Assembly (NCBI GenBank): GCA_963812945.1
Contig: CAWEXD010000008.1
Location: 930,001-994,000 of the forward strand
Source: DASRDR01 sp963812945 [NCBI: uncultured Candidatus Rokubacteria bacterium]
Lineage (GTDB): Bacteria; Methylomirabilota; Methylomirabilia; Rokubacteriales
Direction: 5' to 3'
Length of the DNA: 64,000 nt
Position 1 is the first letter of the stretch. Each line of letters begins with the position of its first letter. Of the stretch, positions 24,477 to 33,160 are shown piece by piece. A program made the translations under genes and the position numbers. The notes below the pieces were generated by a model, which saw only the letters and a program-made list of their open reading frames with translations, did no database searches and was not told the origin of the DNA.

Positions 24477-25239
24477 GGCGCCGGAGATCCGTGGCGGCCG
24501 TTCCCCGCTGGTGACCCTCGCCTCGCTGGCGCTCTGGTGCGCCCTGTGGGAGGCCGTCGGACGGGCCGGGGTGTCGTCCATCATGCCGCCCTTGAGCCGG
24601 GTGGTGGCGAGCGGCGTGGCCGTCGTGGCGTCCGACAAGTTCGCGGCAGCGGCGTGGCTCTCGCTGCGGACTTTCGCGCTCGGCATGGCATTCGCCGTGA
24701 CGGTCGGGATCCCGCTCGGGATCCTGATGGCGCGCTCGGAGGCGGTGGGGCGGATCCTGCGGGTCTGGGTCAATGTGTTCGTGAGCGCGCCGGTCTCGGC
24801 CCTGGTGCCGATCCTGATGGCCGTGCTCGGCATCGGCGAGACGACGGTGGTCGTCACGGTGTTCCTGTTCGCCGTGTTCGTGATCATCCTCGACACCGAG
24901 GTGGGCGTCCGGCAGGTGAGCGGCTCGCTGCTCGAGATGGCCTCCTGCTTCGGCGCCGGGCGCGCGGATCTCTACCGGAAGGTCCTGCTCCCGGCCGCGC
25001 TGCCGGAGATCCTGGCCGGCCTCCGCCTCGGCGCCATCCGTGGCGTGAAGGGGGTCGTCATCGGCCAGCTCCTGGTCGCGATCCTGGGGGTGGGCGAGCT
25101 CTTCGAGACGTACTCGAAGCACTTCCTCTTCGAGGAGTTCTGGGCGCTCGTGATCGTGGTCTTCGCGTTCGCCTATGCGGTGTCCGAGGGAGTCGCGCTC
25201 CTGGAGCGCCGCGTCGAGCATTACGCCCGCACCCGGTAG
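24466..25239 (+). CDS. ABC transporter permease (SsuC/TauC type), second subunit
   Basis: The 257-residue membrane protein has about six spans and the coupling loop SLLEMASCFGAGRADLYRKVLL, distinct from but homologous to the first permease. The N-terminus has GRAGVSSIMPPLSRVV, typical of this subfamily's first periplasmic loop. ATG at 24466 lies within the end of the ATPase gene. It is the last gene of the importer operon; a perfect hairpin follows the stop. Confidence 0.87.
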   Translation: MWGEAPEIRGGRSPLVTLASLALWCALWEAVGRAGVSSIMPPLSRVVASGVAVVASDKFAAAAWLSLRTFALGMAFAVTVGIPLGILMARSEAVGRILRVWVNVFVSAPVSALVPILMAVLGIGETTVVVTVFLFAVFVIILDTEVGVRQVSGSLLEMASCFGAGRADLYRKVLLPAALPEILAGLRLGAIRGVKGVVIGQLLVAILGVGELFETYSKHFLFEEFWALVIVVFAFAYAVSEGVALLERRVEHYARTR

Positions 25240-25250
25240 GCCGTGACGTC

Positions 25251-25267
25251 CGCGCGATCGACGCGCG
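25251..25267. terminator. Hairpin between convergent genes
   Basis: CGCGCG-ATCGA-CGCGCG, a perfect six-base stem with a five-base loop between two convergent stops. There is no T-run, so it is at best an atypical terminator. Confidence 0.35.
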
Positions 25268-25268
25268 C

Positions 25269-25820
25269 CTACATCGGCTGTGATCCGCTGCGCCACTCCG
25301 GCTCGAGGATGGCGTAGAGGTAGGAGTCCCGCCACTCGCCTCGCCGGCGCAGGTTCTGCCGCAGATGACCCTCCCGTCGCATGCCGAGCTTCTCGAGCAC
25401 CCGTGCGGAGGCGTGGTTGTCCACGTCGCAGGTGGCCCAGATCCGATGGAGCGCCAGGCGCTCGAATCCGAAGGCCACGAGGGCGCGGGCGGCCTCGGTC
25501 ATGTACCCGTGACCCCAGTGCCGGCGGTCGAGGACGTAGCCGAGGTCGCCGCTCCCGTTGGCCGCGCTACGGATCTCGATCCGACACCCGCCAATCAGGC
25601 GGTCCGTATTCTTGAGCACGATCGCCAGGTGGTAGGCGGTGCGGGGGAGGGCGTCCCGGGTCGCTCTCGCCATGGCCAGAAAGCCCGCGGTGTCCTCGGG
25701 TGTGTTCGGGCCCCAGGGGAGGTGGCGGACGACCTCGGGGTCCGCTGCGTACGCCTGAACGGCCGGAGCGTCGTTGTCGCCGAGCTCCCGCAGGACGAGG
25801 CGAGGCGTCTCGATGGCCAT
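25269..25820 (-). CDS. GNAT family N-acetyltransferase (RimJ/RimL type)
   Basis: The 183-residue product begins MAIETPRLVLRELGDNDAPA, the standard opening of RimJ/RimL-type acetyltransferases, and has DLGYVLDRRHWGHGYMTEAA for acetyl-CoA binding and CDVDNHASARVLEKLGMRREG near the end. It would transfer an acetyl group to a protein N-terminus or a small amine. ATG at 25820 was chosen; an upstream GTG at 25832 would add four residues. It follows the methyltransferase gene after 25 bases. Confidence 0.88.
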   Translation of the reverse strand: MAIETPRLVLRELGDNDAPAVQAYAADPEVVRHLPWGPNTPEDTAGFLAMARATRDALPRTAYHLAIVLKNTDRLIGGCRIEIRSAANGSGDLGYVLDRRHWGHGYMTEAARALVAFGFERLALHRIWATCDVDNHASARVLEKLGMRREGHLRQNLRRRGEWRDSYLYAILEPEWRSGSQPM

Positions 25821-25845
25821 GTGCGAGGTCACGCGCCTCGGGCGA

Positions 25846-26616
25846 TCATGCCGTAACCGGCGCGGCCGCCACGAGGATCAGGCGCGTGTCGCTTCCGAAC
25901 GGGCCCCCCTCGAGGTTGCCGTAGCAGGCAATGTCTCCGAAGCCGGACTCGCCCAGTATCCGGACCAGCTCGGTAACGGAGTAGGCCCGCCAGTGGATGC
26001 TGCGGGTGTGCGCCGGGCCGCTTGCCGGTAGATAGGTGTGGACGAGCTCGACCGTGCCGGCGACCCGGTCGATCCGGGTCTCGGCCAGGAGGACGGCGCC
26101 GTCGCCCAGTGGGTACCACTCGCGCCACGGGCTTCGGGGCGGCAGGCGGTCGCGGTGGTTCGTCTCGATGACGAGACGGCCGCCCGGACGCAGGACGCGC
26201 CGGATCTCGCGCAGCACGCGCCGGTCCGCATCCTCGCCGGTGTAGCCCAGCGAGCTGTGGAGTGTCAGGGCCCCGTCGAACGCTCCGTCCGCCAGGGGGA
26301 TCTCACGGTAGTCACCCCGGACCAGACGTGGCTCGCGTGCGGTGTCTCGCCGGCGTCGCGCCTCGTCGAGCTGCGAAGCGGAGCGATCGAGCCCGACGAC
26401 GCGGTAGCCCTCCGCGGCGAGCGGCACCGCGTGGCGGCCGTATCCGCATGGCACGTCGAGGACACGTGACCCCGGGGGAAGCTCGGCGAGCCGTGCCGCG
26501 GCGAGCACCTCGGCGCGGGAGCGGTCGGCGGGCTGGAGGGGCGCGTAGGTGAGGACGTAGTGCGCGTCGAAGAACGCCTCCCAGGGCTCGGGAGTCACCG
26601 GGCGGTCGTGATCCAC
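25846..26616 (-). CDS. Class I SAM-dependent methyltransferase
   Basis: The 256-residue product shows motif I RVLDVPCGYGRHAVPLAAEG, the acidic GLDRSASQLDEARRR, GDYREIPLADGAFDGAL and VLRPGGRLVIETNHRD. It is a small-molecule methyltransferase of unknown substrate. It is read in the same direction as the acetyltransferase that follows and lies 64 bases from the stop of the upstream metallo-beta-lactamase-fold gene, so the three may form one transcription unit. Confidence 0.87.
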   Translation of the reverse strand: MDHDRPVTPEPWEAFFDAHYVLTYAPLQPADRSRAEVLAAARLAELPPGSRVLDVPCGYGRHAVPLAAEGYRVVGLDRSASQLDEARRRRDTAREPRLVRGDYREIPLADGAFDGALTLHSSLGYTGEDADRRVLREIRRVLRPGGRLVIETNHRDRLPPRSPWREWYPLGDGAVLLAETRIDRVAGTVELVHTYLPASGPAHTRSIHWRAYSVTELVRILGESGFGDIACYGNLEGGPFGSDTRLILVAAAPVTA

Positions 26617-26680
26617 TGGCCGTCGCGCGGCACCCGGCGGACCCGAGGCGCCGGCTGGGGCACCTCGGGTCGCGGCCGGC

Positions 26681-27514
26681 TCAGAACTTCTGGGTGTCGC
26701 CCGGGTTGATCGGGAAGACCTGCGTGGTCGTCTGGCCCAGGGCCTGCTGGTACTCCTGGGGCGTGCCCTTCAGGACCGGGAACGTTCCGTAGTGGAACGG
26801 GATGGCGAAGCGCGGCTTGAGCATCTCCTTCGTTGCGTACGCGGCGTCTCGCGGGTCCATGACGAAGTGGCCGCCGATCGGGATCATCACGAGGTCTGGC
26901 TTGTAGTACTCGCCGATCAGCCGCATGTCGCCGAACAGGCCCGTATCGCCCATGTGGTAGATCTTGAACCCGTTCTCCACCTCGACGATGAAGCCGCAGG
27001 GCTCGCCGCCGGGGTAGGTCGTGCTCTTCTTGGTGGCCGGGTCCGTCACGGTCACCTCGGACGAGTGCTCCGCGCGAACCTGGGTGATGGTGATCTGCGG
27101 CCCCAGCGGCTGGACCCGCCCGCCCTTGCCGAAGCGAACGGCCTTCTCGGCCTTGACCCAGCCGAGGTCGACCAGCGTGGCCAGGAGGCCAGCCGGCCCG
27201 AGCACGGGCGCCCCCGTCCGATCGGCGAGATCCTTGACGTCGCCGACGTGGTCGCCGTGGCCGTGCGTGACGAGGATCACGTCGACCTTGCCGAGCGCGT
27301 CCAGGTTCTTGAAGGCGGCCGGCGTCTTCGGATTGTTGGTGAGGAACGGGTCGATCACGATCACCTTGCCGCTCGGGGTCGTGATCTTCGTGGTCGCCTG
27401 ACCGAGCCAGTGGATCTCTGTCTGGGCGGACTGAGCCCAGGTGGGCTCGGCCGCGAGCGCCCAGGTGAGCGCCCCGGCGCTGAGCTTGAGGAAGTCGCGT
27501 CGCTCCAGGTCCAT
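26681..27514 (-). CDS. Exported metallo-beta-lactamase-fold hydrolase (UlaG/UPF0173-like)
   Basis: The 277-residue product begins with a twin-arginine leader (LERRDFLKLSAGALTWALA, cleaved near TWAQSAQ). Metal ligands are in THGHGDHVGDV (HxHxDH), in HSSEVTV, at the Asp of YHMGDTGLFGDM and in the final FHYGTFPV. This is the arrangement of UlaG/YtnP-like metal-dependent hydrolases. Tat export implies it folds with metal in the cytoplasm. ATG at 27514 has GAGGAGGG upstream. A sigma-70-like promoter lies about 90 bases upstream. Substrate unknown; relatives act on lactones or phosphodiesters. Confidence 0.87.
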   Translation of the reverse strand: MDLERRDFLKLSAGALTWALAAEPTWAQSAQTEIHWLGQATTKITTPSGKVIVIDPFLTNNPKTPAAFKNLDALGKVDVILVTHGHGDHVGDVKDLADRTGAPVLGPAGLLATLVDLGWVKAEKAVRFGKGGRVQPLGPQITITQVRAEHSSEVTVTDPATKKSTTYPGGEPCGFIVEVENGFKIYHMGDTGLFGDMRLIGEYYKPDLVMIPIGGHFVMDPRDAAYATKEMLKPRFAIPFHYGTFPVLKGTPQEYQQALGQTTTQVFPINPGDTQKF

Positions 27515-27593
27515 GAAATCGCCCTCCTCTAGGTGTCGACGGTTTCAGGCAGGGTTGCGTTCACGGGATCCTCTTCCCAGCTTCATGCGGGTC

Positions 27594-27631
27594 TCCCGCG
27601 GGACTATACCATCGGCCCGTCGGCGAGCCAA
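27594..27631 (-). promoter_or_regulatory. Promoter of the metallo-beta-lactamase-fold gene
   Basis: On the minus strand TTGGCT (27631-27626), 17 bases, TATAGT (27608-27603). The palindrome TCCCGCGGGA (27594-27603) covers the likely transcription start and could be an operator. The leader would be about 80 bases. Confidence 0.5.
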
Positions 27632-27727
27632 CGAGAGGCAGGTCCTTGCCGTGGCGCCGATAGACCCTGGGCAGGGAACGCGGTACCCTCGGCCGGTCCG
27701 TCCGACTCGCGTCGCGGGAGGTCACCC

Positions 27728-28198
27728 ATGAGCCAGGATCATCGCGCCATTGTCGCCCACATCCGCTCGGCGCCCGCCGCCCTCGCGGAGGCGGTGGCCA
27801 GCGTGCGGCCCGGCCAGGAGGACCGATCGCCCCGGGCGGGTGAGTGGTCGGTCCGGGAGACGCTGATCCACGTCCGGAACGTGGTCGTGATGGTCTACGG
27901 TCTCCGGATCCGCCGGCTGCTCTTCGAGCGGGACCCGGTCTTCGCCGACTACGACGAGGAGACCTTCCGCCGGGAGGACCTCGCGCGGCGGGAGCCCGTC
28001 GAGGACCTCGTGCGCATGATCACCGCCGAGCACGAGCAGATCGCCCGCCTCCTCGACGGCCTGCCGGCCGATCGGTGGCCGCGGGCGGGGCGGCATCCGG
28101 AGCTCGGGCCCATGTCGATCGCATCGCTGGCGGGCCAGATCGGACCGCACACCGAGGAGCACGCCGGGCAGATCCGCGACATCGCGCGCGTCGTCTGA
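27728..28198 (+). CDS. DinB superfamily protein
   Basis: The 156-residue product has a four-helix-bundle pattern typical of DinB/YfiT proteins: AGEWSVRETLIHVRNVVVM supplies the first metal His, AEHEQIARLLDGLP sits in the middle and IGPHTEEHAGQIRDIARV supplies the last His pair. Members are metal-binding, often thiol transferases, though many have unknown roles. ATG at 27728 follows a strong GGGAGGTCACCC ribosome site. It converges on the long membrane-protein gene with twelve bases between stops. Confidence 0.85.
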   Translation: MSQDHRAIVAHIRSAPAALAEAVASVRPGQEDRSPRAGEWSVRETLIHVRNVVVMVYGLRIRRLLFERDPVFADYDEETFRREDLARREPVEDLVRMITAEHEQIARLLDGLPADRWPRAGRHPELGPMSIASLAGQIGPHTEEHAGQIRDIARVV

Positions 28199-28210
28199 CG
28201 GCCGACCGGG

Positions 28211-30910
28211 CTACCGGCCCGGGACGCGGGTCCCGCGCACGCACAGGAGTCGCAGCTCGGCGGCGGCGGAGCTCGCCGTCACCCGCACGTGACGAGCCGG
28301 AGTCGCCGCGAGCGCGACCTCCACCAGCCTGTCCGAGGCGGCGAAGAGCGTCCGTCCGGCCCACCCCCACGGCGGGACTGCGCGCCCGCCGTCCACGGTC
28401 TGCCAGGCCAGGCCGTCTGGCGAGACGGCGACCTGGACCACCGGCAGCCTGGCGCCGGGCTCGGCAGGGTGCCAGAGCCGCATGCCGGAGACGAGCATCT
28501 CGTCACCGAGCGCGGCCTCCAGCACGGCGCGCTGGCCGCTCCCACCGGCGGCGGGCTCCCGCGTAGCGTCGCGGCGCGCCGCGGGGCGGCACGGGTCCGT
28601 CGACGCGAGCGGCGAGAGGACACGGACGAGCGCGTGATCACCGAGCGGCTCCGCCACGTACCGCGCTCCCGCCGCCTCGAAGCGCGCGCGTAGCTCGGGG
28701 AGATCCTCGAGCGGCACGAGCAGGCCGTCGTGGGCGCGCAAGCGGACCGGGCTGGCGAGCCACTCCGGCGGCGCCGCGCCGTGGTTGTCGACCACGCCGT
28801 TGGCGACCAGCGTCGACACGGCGCCTCGCGTGGCCAGACTGACGCGTGCGGACGCCACGGGGTCGGCGAGGAGCCGGTCGAGCCCCTGGGCGCTCAGGCG
28901 CTCGACGAGCCGCTCCGTGCTCACTCGGCCCGGTGGCGCGTCGGGGACGGCCTCGTAGACCTGGAGCTCGGCCACCCCCCATGGACGGTCCCGGAACGCC
29001 TCCACCGGCCCCGCGCGAAGATAGCGGAGCGGCCTGGGCCTCCCGGCGACCTCGAGCCAGCCGTTCCGGGGGCGGAACACGGGGCGGCCGTCCGCCACGA
29101 ACGTGGGGCGCCGTGCGACCGTGGGGACGACGCCGAGCGTCTCCCAGCGGATCCCGTCAGCCGAGCCCGAGAGGCGGAGGGGGCGCACCTCCGTGGTCGG
29201 CACCGACGGCCAGAAGATGACGCGGGCGACGTCGTGCGAGCGTCCGAGGTCCAGCACGAACGGGTCGAGCGGGCCGTCCGGGCGCGCGCGAGGCCAGACG
29301 GTGGCGAGGTCGCCGTCCGCCAGGGAGGGCGGCGCCGCGGGGTCTCCCGCCACGCGCCAGCCGTCTCGGGGCACCATCCGGTACCCGCGGGCAGGAACGC
29401 GGACGTCCTCGAACAGCTGCCACCCGGGGAGCGGCGTCCGCTGCCACGTGGCGCCGACGGCGGCGAGGTCCGAGGCCACCCCGTCCGCGTACGGCCCGGC
29501 CAGGACGTCGATCCGCTGGGCCGCATCGGCCGCAACCGCATTGGGGATGTAGACGTCGCGGGCCACCACCGACACCGTGGGACGGTCCAGGAGGAAGGCC
29601 CAGCCGAGCGCTCGCATGGTGTCGTCGACGTAGAGCGCCTCGACCGGTCTGGCGGCCAGGGCGTGGCGGACACCCTCGCGCGCCGCGATCGCCTCGGCTT
29701 GCCGCGCGCGCATCACCGGGGACAGCGGCCAGAAGAACCCGGCGTTCGTCCATGTGGCGAAGAGCAGGAGGAAGGCCAGCAGGCCAGCTCCCACCGCCCG
29801 CGACCACCGGCTCGCCCGCACGACCAGCGCGCCCGTGAAGACGAGCAGCGGGATGTAGGCCGGCAGCGCGTACCGGGAGGCGTGGCCACGGTCCCCCGCA
29901 TGGCTCGAGACGTACACGGCGCCGAGCGACGCTGCGAGGGTGAGCAGCAAGAGCCCGAGCCCCCAGAATCGCGCGCTCGGCTCGGCTCGGCGGCGCCAGC
30001 GCGAGAGCTGGCCGAGGGCCCACGCGACGCCGAGGACGTAGATCACGCAGTTCAGCGCGAGCGCCGCCCGGCGCAGCGGCGTGCTGGCCGTCCAGTAGTA
30101 GGTTCCCAGCAGACGCAGGACCACCTCCGTCCAGAACTCCCGGAGGCCTGCGAGGGACAGGTCGACGCCGGCGCGGAAGAAGTAGGCGACCGACTCCGGC
30201 TTGCCCGGGGCGTGGTCCCCGTGAACGGCGTAGAAGAGCCAGGCCGGCAGCGCCCCCAGCAGAAAGCCGCCCGCCAGAAGCGCGCCGCCGCGCCCGAAGA
30301 AGCGGCGCGGGTCCCGGAGCGCGAGCAGCACCAGACCGGGCGCCAGGATTCCCACCACCTTGAGGCTCGTCCACGCGGCCAGTCCCCCGAGGAGCCCGAG
30401 GACGCCCATCGCCCGGGCCCGGGCGGGCTCGGACTGGGCGGTGAGCGCGACGAGGGCCAGGAGGAGCAGCCAGACCCCGAAGACGTTTGTCTCGAAATGA
30501 GGCTCCGCCACCGTGCTCCAGTACGTGAGGAGGAAAGGCGGCACCGCCGCCAGGGCCAGCGCCGCGCGGCCCGTGGGCTCGTCGACGATGCGCCGGCCGA
30601 GCAGATAGAGGCCGAGCGGAAAGAGGAGCGACCAGGCGATCGCGTTCAGGCGGACCAGGAGCGCCGAAGGCCCGAACATGGAGAGCGCCGGGACGAGATG
30701 GATGCCGTTCAGGGAGCCCATGTAGGTCTGGCGGTAGAAGAAGACGGGGAAGTTCTCCCCGGCCAGGTAGTGCTTGGCGATGAGGGCGACCGTCGCGTCC
30801 TCGCCGGACAGGGTCCCGTAGAACATCGCGCTCACGCGCACGACGGCGGCGAGCGCGAGCAGGGCTCCGACCGCGGCCCAGCGCCGGCGGGCGCTCGGGC
30901 CGCTCGCCAT
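28211..30910 (-). CDS. GT-C-like membrane protein fused to two discoidin (F5/8 type C) domains
   Basis: The 899-residue product has three parts. Residues 1-400 hold about ten membrane spans with a GT-C-like start: LSGEDATVALIAKHYLAGE with acidic residues in the first outer loop, then FPVFFYRQTYMGSL, as in ArnT/PMT-type glycosyltransferases. Next comes an exported region with LYVDDTMRALGWAFLLDRPT. Then there are two discoidin-like domains, about 527-652 (LADGDLATVWPRARPDGP to GVAELQVYEA) and about 770-895, separated by a segment with VDNHGAAPPEWLASPVRLR. It probably uses a lipid-linked sugar to modify a surface molecule that the discoidin domains grip (inference). The ATG overlaps the stop of the ABC permease gene by one base. 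A paralogue lies at 34969-37659. Confidence 0.82.
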   Translation of the reverse strand: MASGPSARRRWAAVGALLALAAVVRVSAMFYGTLSGEDATVALIAKHYLAGENFPVFFYRQTYMGSLNGIHLVPALSMFGPSALLVRLNAIAWSLLFPLGLYLLGRRIVDEPTGRAALALAAVPPFLLTYWSTVAEPHFETNVFGVWLLLLALVALTAQSEPARARAMGVLGLLGGLAAWTSLKVVGILAPGLVLLALRDPRRFFGRGGALLAGGFLLGALPAWLFYAVHGDHAPGKPESVAYFFRAGVDLSLAGLREFWTEVVLRLLGTYYWTASTPLRRAALALNCVIYVLGVAWALGQLSRWRRRAEPSARFWGLGLLLLTLAASLGAVYVSSHAGDRGHASRYALPAYIPLLVFTGALVVRASRWSRAVGAGLLAFLLLFATWTNAGFFWPLSPVMRARQAEAIAAREGVRHALAARPVEALYVDDTMRALGWAFLLDRPTVSVVARDVYIPNAVAADAAQRIDVLAGPYADGVASDLAAVGATWQRTPLPGWQLFEDVRVPARGYRMVPRDGWRVAGDPAAPPSLADGDLATVWPRARPDGPLDPFVLDLGRSHDVARVIFWPSVPTTEVRPLRLSGSADGIRWETLGVVPTVARRPTFVADGRPVFRPRNGWLEVAGRPRPLRYLRAGPVEAFRDRPWGVAELQVYEAVPDAPPGRVSTERLVERLSAQGLDRLLADPVASARVSLATRGAVSTLVANGVVDNHGAAPPEWLASPVRLRAHDGLLVPLEDLPELRARFEAAGARYVAEPLGDHALVRVLSPLASTDPCRPAARRDATREPAAGGSGQRAVLEAALGDEMLVSGMRLWHPAEPGARLPVVQVAVSPDGLAWQTVDGGRAVPPWGWAGRTLFAASDRLVEVALAATPARHVRVTASSAAAELRLLCVRGTRVPGR

Positions 30911-31797
30911 CAGGTCCCCCGCCGGAGCCGGGGGTCCAGCAGGTCCCGCAGGCCATCGCCCAGGAGGTTGAACGCGAGCACCGTCAGCGAGATGGCCGCC
31001 GAGGGCCAGAGGAGCGGCAGGGCGGAGAGCTGCATGAACCGTCCGGACTGTTCGACCATGCGCCCCCAGGAGGGCGCGGGGGGCGGGGGCCCCAGGCCGA
31101 GGAACGACAAGCCCGACTCGAGCAGGATGGCATGGCCCGCGGCGAGCGAGGCCTGCACGAGGATCGGCGCGACGATGTTCGGCAAGATCGCCCGGCCCAC
31201 GACCCGCGCCGCCGACGCGCCCAGCGCCCGGGCGCTCTCCACGTACTCGAGCTCGCGGATGGCGAGCGTGCTCGCATGCACCACCCGGGTGAAGCGCGGC
31301 ACGTAGAGGACGCCGATGACCAGGATCAGGTTGCGGAGCGAGGGGCCGAGGAACGTCACCACGAAGATGCCGAGGAGGATCGGCGGGAAGCAGAGGAGGC
31401 CGTCCATCACCCGCATGATGCCCGTCTCGACCGGGCCACGGCTGTAAGCGGCGACGCTGCCGAGGAGCGTGCCCGCCGTGGCCGCGACGGCCACGCTCGA
31501 CAGCCCCACCGCCAGGGTGATGCGCGCCCCGCGGAGGAGCCGGCTCCACAGGTCCCTCCCGAACTCGTCGGTCCCGAGCAGATGGGCGAAGCTCGGGGGC
31601 TGGGCCTTGGCGCGCGGGTTCAGCGCGTTGGGGTCCGCCGGCGCCAGGACGGGGGCGAAGACGGCCGCCAGGAGCAGGAGCGCCACCGCCGGGCCGGCGA
31701 CCAGCACCTGGCGCGAGCGTAGCCAGACTCGCCGGGGCCTGCTCGCGGCCTCCGCGCGCAGCGGCGCGGCGGTGAGGGTGGACGGAGTCGTGCTCAC
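30910..31797 (-). CDS. Peptide-type ABC transporter permease (DppC-like)
   Basis: The 295-residue permease has an N-terminal OppC-type segment (LAPADPNALNPRAKAQPPSF, HLLGTDEFGRDLWSRLLRGA) and a coupling loop ELEYVESARALGASAARVVGR. It ends with [18 protein letters not shown], the classic DppC tail. GTG at 31797 is the start. It pairs with the DppB-like gene twelve bases upstream and overlaps the membrane glycosyltransferase-like gene by a single base. No ATPase gene is in the operon. Confidence 0.9.
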   Translation of the reverse strand: MSTTPSTLTAAPLRAEAASRPRRVWLRSRQVLVAGPAVALLLLAAVFAPVLAPADPNALNPRAKAQPPSFAHLLGTDEFGRDLWSRLLRGARITLAVGLSSVAVAATAGTLLGSVAAYSRGPVETGIMRVMDGLLCFPPILLGIFVVTFLGPSLRNLILVIGVLYVPRFTRVVHASTLAIRELEYVESARALGASAARVVGRAILPNIVAPILVQASLAAGHAILLESGLSFLGLGPPPPAPSWGRMVEQSGRFMQLSALPLLWPSAAISLTVLAFNLLGDGLRDLLDPRLRRGT

Positions 31798-31809
31798 GGG
31801 GATGGCGCG

Positions 31810-32763
31810 TCAGCCATAGCGGATGCGGGGGTTCAGGAGGGCGTAGCAGAGATCGGTCAGGAGGTTCACGGCCACGAAAAGCGTGGATCCGAGCAGGACC
31901 ACCCCCTGGATCACCGGGTAGTCCCGGGTGCCGAGGGCGCTCAGGAGGAGCGCGTTCATTCCCGGCCAGCTGAAGATGTACTCCACCAGCACCGCGCCCG
32001 CGAACATCGAGCCGACCTGGAGCCCGACGATGGAGGCGACCGGGAGGAGCGCGTTCCGGAGGACGTGGCGCCACGCCACGGCCCGCTCGGCGAGCCCCTT
32101 GGCCCGGGCCGTGCGCGCGAAGTCTCGCGCGGCCTCCTCCAGGTAACTCGACCGGGTCATCCGCATCACGGTGGCCAAGGGCGCGACGGCCAGCGCGAGC
32201 GCCGGTAGCGCCAGGTGACGCAGGAACCCGGCGGGATTCTCGCCGAGCGGGACGTAGCCCGCCGGCGGGAGCCACCCGAAGCGGAGCGAGAAGACGAGGA
32301 CCAGCAGCATGCCGACGACGAAGACCGGCATCGAGAAGCCGGTCAAGGCGAGGGCCGAGGCCGCCGGATCTGCGAGCTGCCCGCGGCGCCGGCCGGCGAA
32401 CATCCCCAGGGGAACGCCGATGGTCACCGCCAGCGCCGTGGCCGGGACCACCAGCTGGAGCGTGCGTGGAAGCCGGTTGGCGAGGTCGCGCGCGACGGAA
32501 CGGTCGTCGAGGAGCGAGGTGCCCAGGTCGCCCCGGCCGACGCGGGCGAGCCAGGACAGGTACTGGGCGACCAGCGGGCGGTCCAGCCCGAGTCGCGCGC
32601 GGACGCGGGCCAGCTGCTCCGGGCTCGCCTGGGCGGAATCCCCCCCCAGGATGAGGATCGCCGGGTCACCCGGGAGGAGGTGGATCGAGAAGAAGAGGAC
32701 CGTCGCGACGACCCACAGGAGGACGAGCGCCAGCCCGAGCCGGCGCAGGAGGTAGATCCACAC
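31810..32763 (-). CDS. Peptide-type ABC transporter permease (DppB-like)
   Basis: The 317-residue permease opens MWIYLLRRLGLALVLLWVVA and has LLPGDPAILILGGD, LGLDRPLVAQYLSWLARVGRGDLGT split over the N-terminal domain, and the coupling loop SYLEEAARDFARTARAKGLA. It ends NLLTDLCYALLNPRIRYG, a standard DppB tail. It forms a heterodimeric channel with the DppC-like protein. It is 22 bases after the NTF2-like gene. Confidence 0.9.
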   Translation of the reverse strand: MWIYLLRRLGLALVLLWVVATVLFFSIHLLPGDPAILILGGDSAQASPEQLARVRARLGLDRPLVAQYLSWLARVGRGDLGTSLLDDRSVARDLANRLPRTLQLVVPATALAVTIGVPLGMFAGRRRGQLADPAASALALTGFSMPVFVVGMLLVLVFSLRFGWLPPAGYVPLGENPAGFLRHLALPALALAVAPLATVMRMTRSSYLEEAARDFARTARAKGLAERAVAWRHVLRNALLPVASIVGLQVGSMFAGAVLVEYIFSWPGMNALLLSALGTRDYPVIQGVVLLGSTLFVAVNLLTDLCYALLNPRIRYG

Positions 32764-32785
32764 GAGGCGGGAGTGGCCCCGGGGC

Positions 32786-33157
32786 CTAGATCACGCCTTT
32801 CCGGAACGAGCGCTTGGCCGCGATGCGCCCGTCCCGGAGGGCGAGGACGTCGCAGCCGTAGACCTCGTAGCGCGTGCCGCCGTGGGGGGTGCCGCTCGTG
32901 ATCCACTCGACCACGGCCAGCTCGGGATGGGCGAAGTGGCGGATCTCGTCCCAGCGCACGTCGGGGATCCGCGTGAACATGCCGTGCAGGAACTCGCGCA
33001 CGGCCGGCTTGCCCACGATCCGGGTGCCCCAGAGCTCCTTGCCGAACGACGCCTCGAACACCACGTCGTCCGTCATCATCGCGAGGATCCCGTCCATGTC
33101 GTGCCCGTTCCAGACGGTGTTGAAGCGGTCGACGAAGGCCTCGCCGTCGAATCCCAT
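32786..33157 (-). CDS. SnoaL/NTF2-like protein
   Basis: The 123-residue product has the NTF2-like fold pattern: FVDRFNTVWNGHDMDGILAM, then DDVVFEASFGKELWGTRIVG, KPAVREFLHGMF and a closing strand VYGCDVLALRDGRIAAKRSF. Such proteins are small cone-shaped barrels, some of them isomerases or cyclases. It is placed between the binding-protein and permease genes of a peptide-type ABC operon, three bases after the former, which is unusual. Its role there is unknown; processing of the transported ligand is one possibility. Confidence 0.82.
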   Translation of the reverse strand: MGFDGEAFVDRFNTVWNGHDMDGILAMMTDDVVFEASFGKELWGTRIVGKPAVREFLHGMFTRIPDVRWDEIRHFAHPELAVVEWITSGTPHGGTRYEVYGCDVLALRDGRIAAKRSFRKGVI

Positions 33158-33160
33158 CGA

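Noticed and set aside
28199-28245. Bidirectional terminator between the DinB and GT-C-like genes
   Set aside because: Pairing stretches overlap the coding end and lack a T-run on either side.
30911-32275. Upstream extension of the GT-C-like gene to a 1,354-codon frame
   Set aside because: The added part is an antisense-like frame through the permease genes; the ATG at 30910 with one-base overlap fits the operon.
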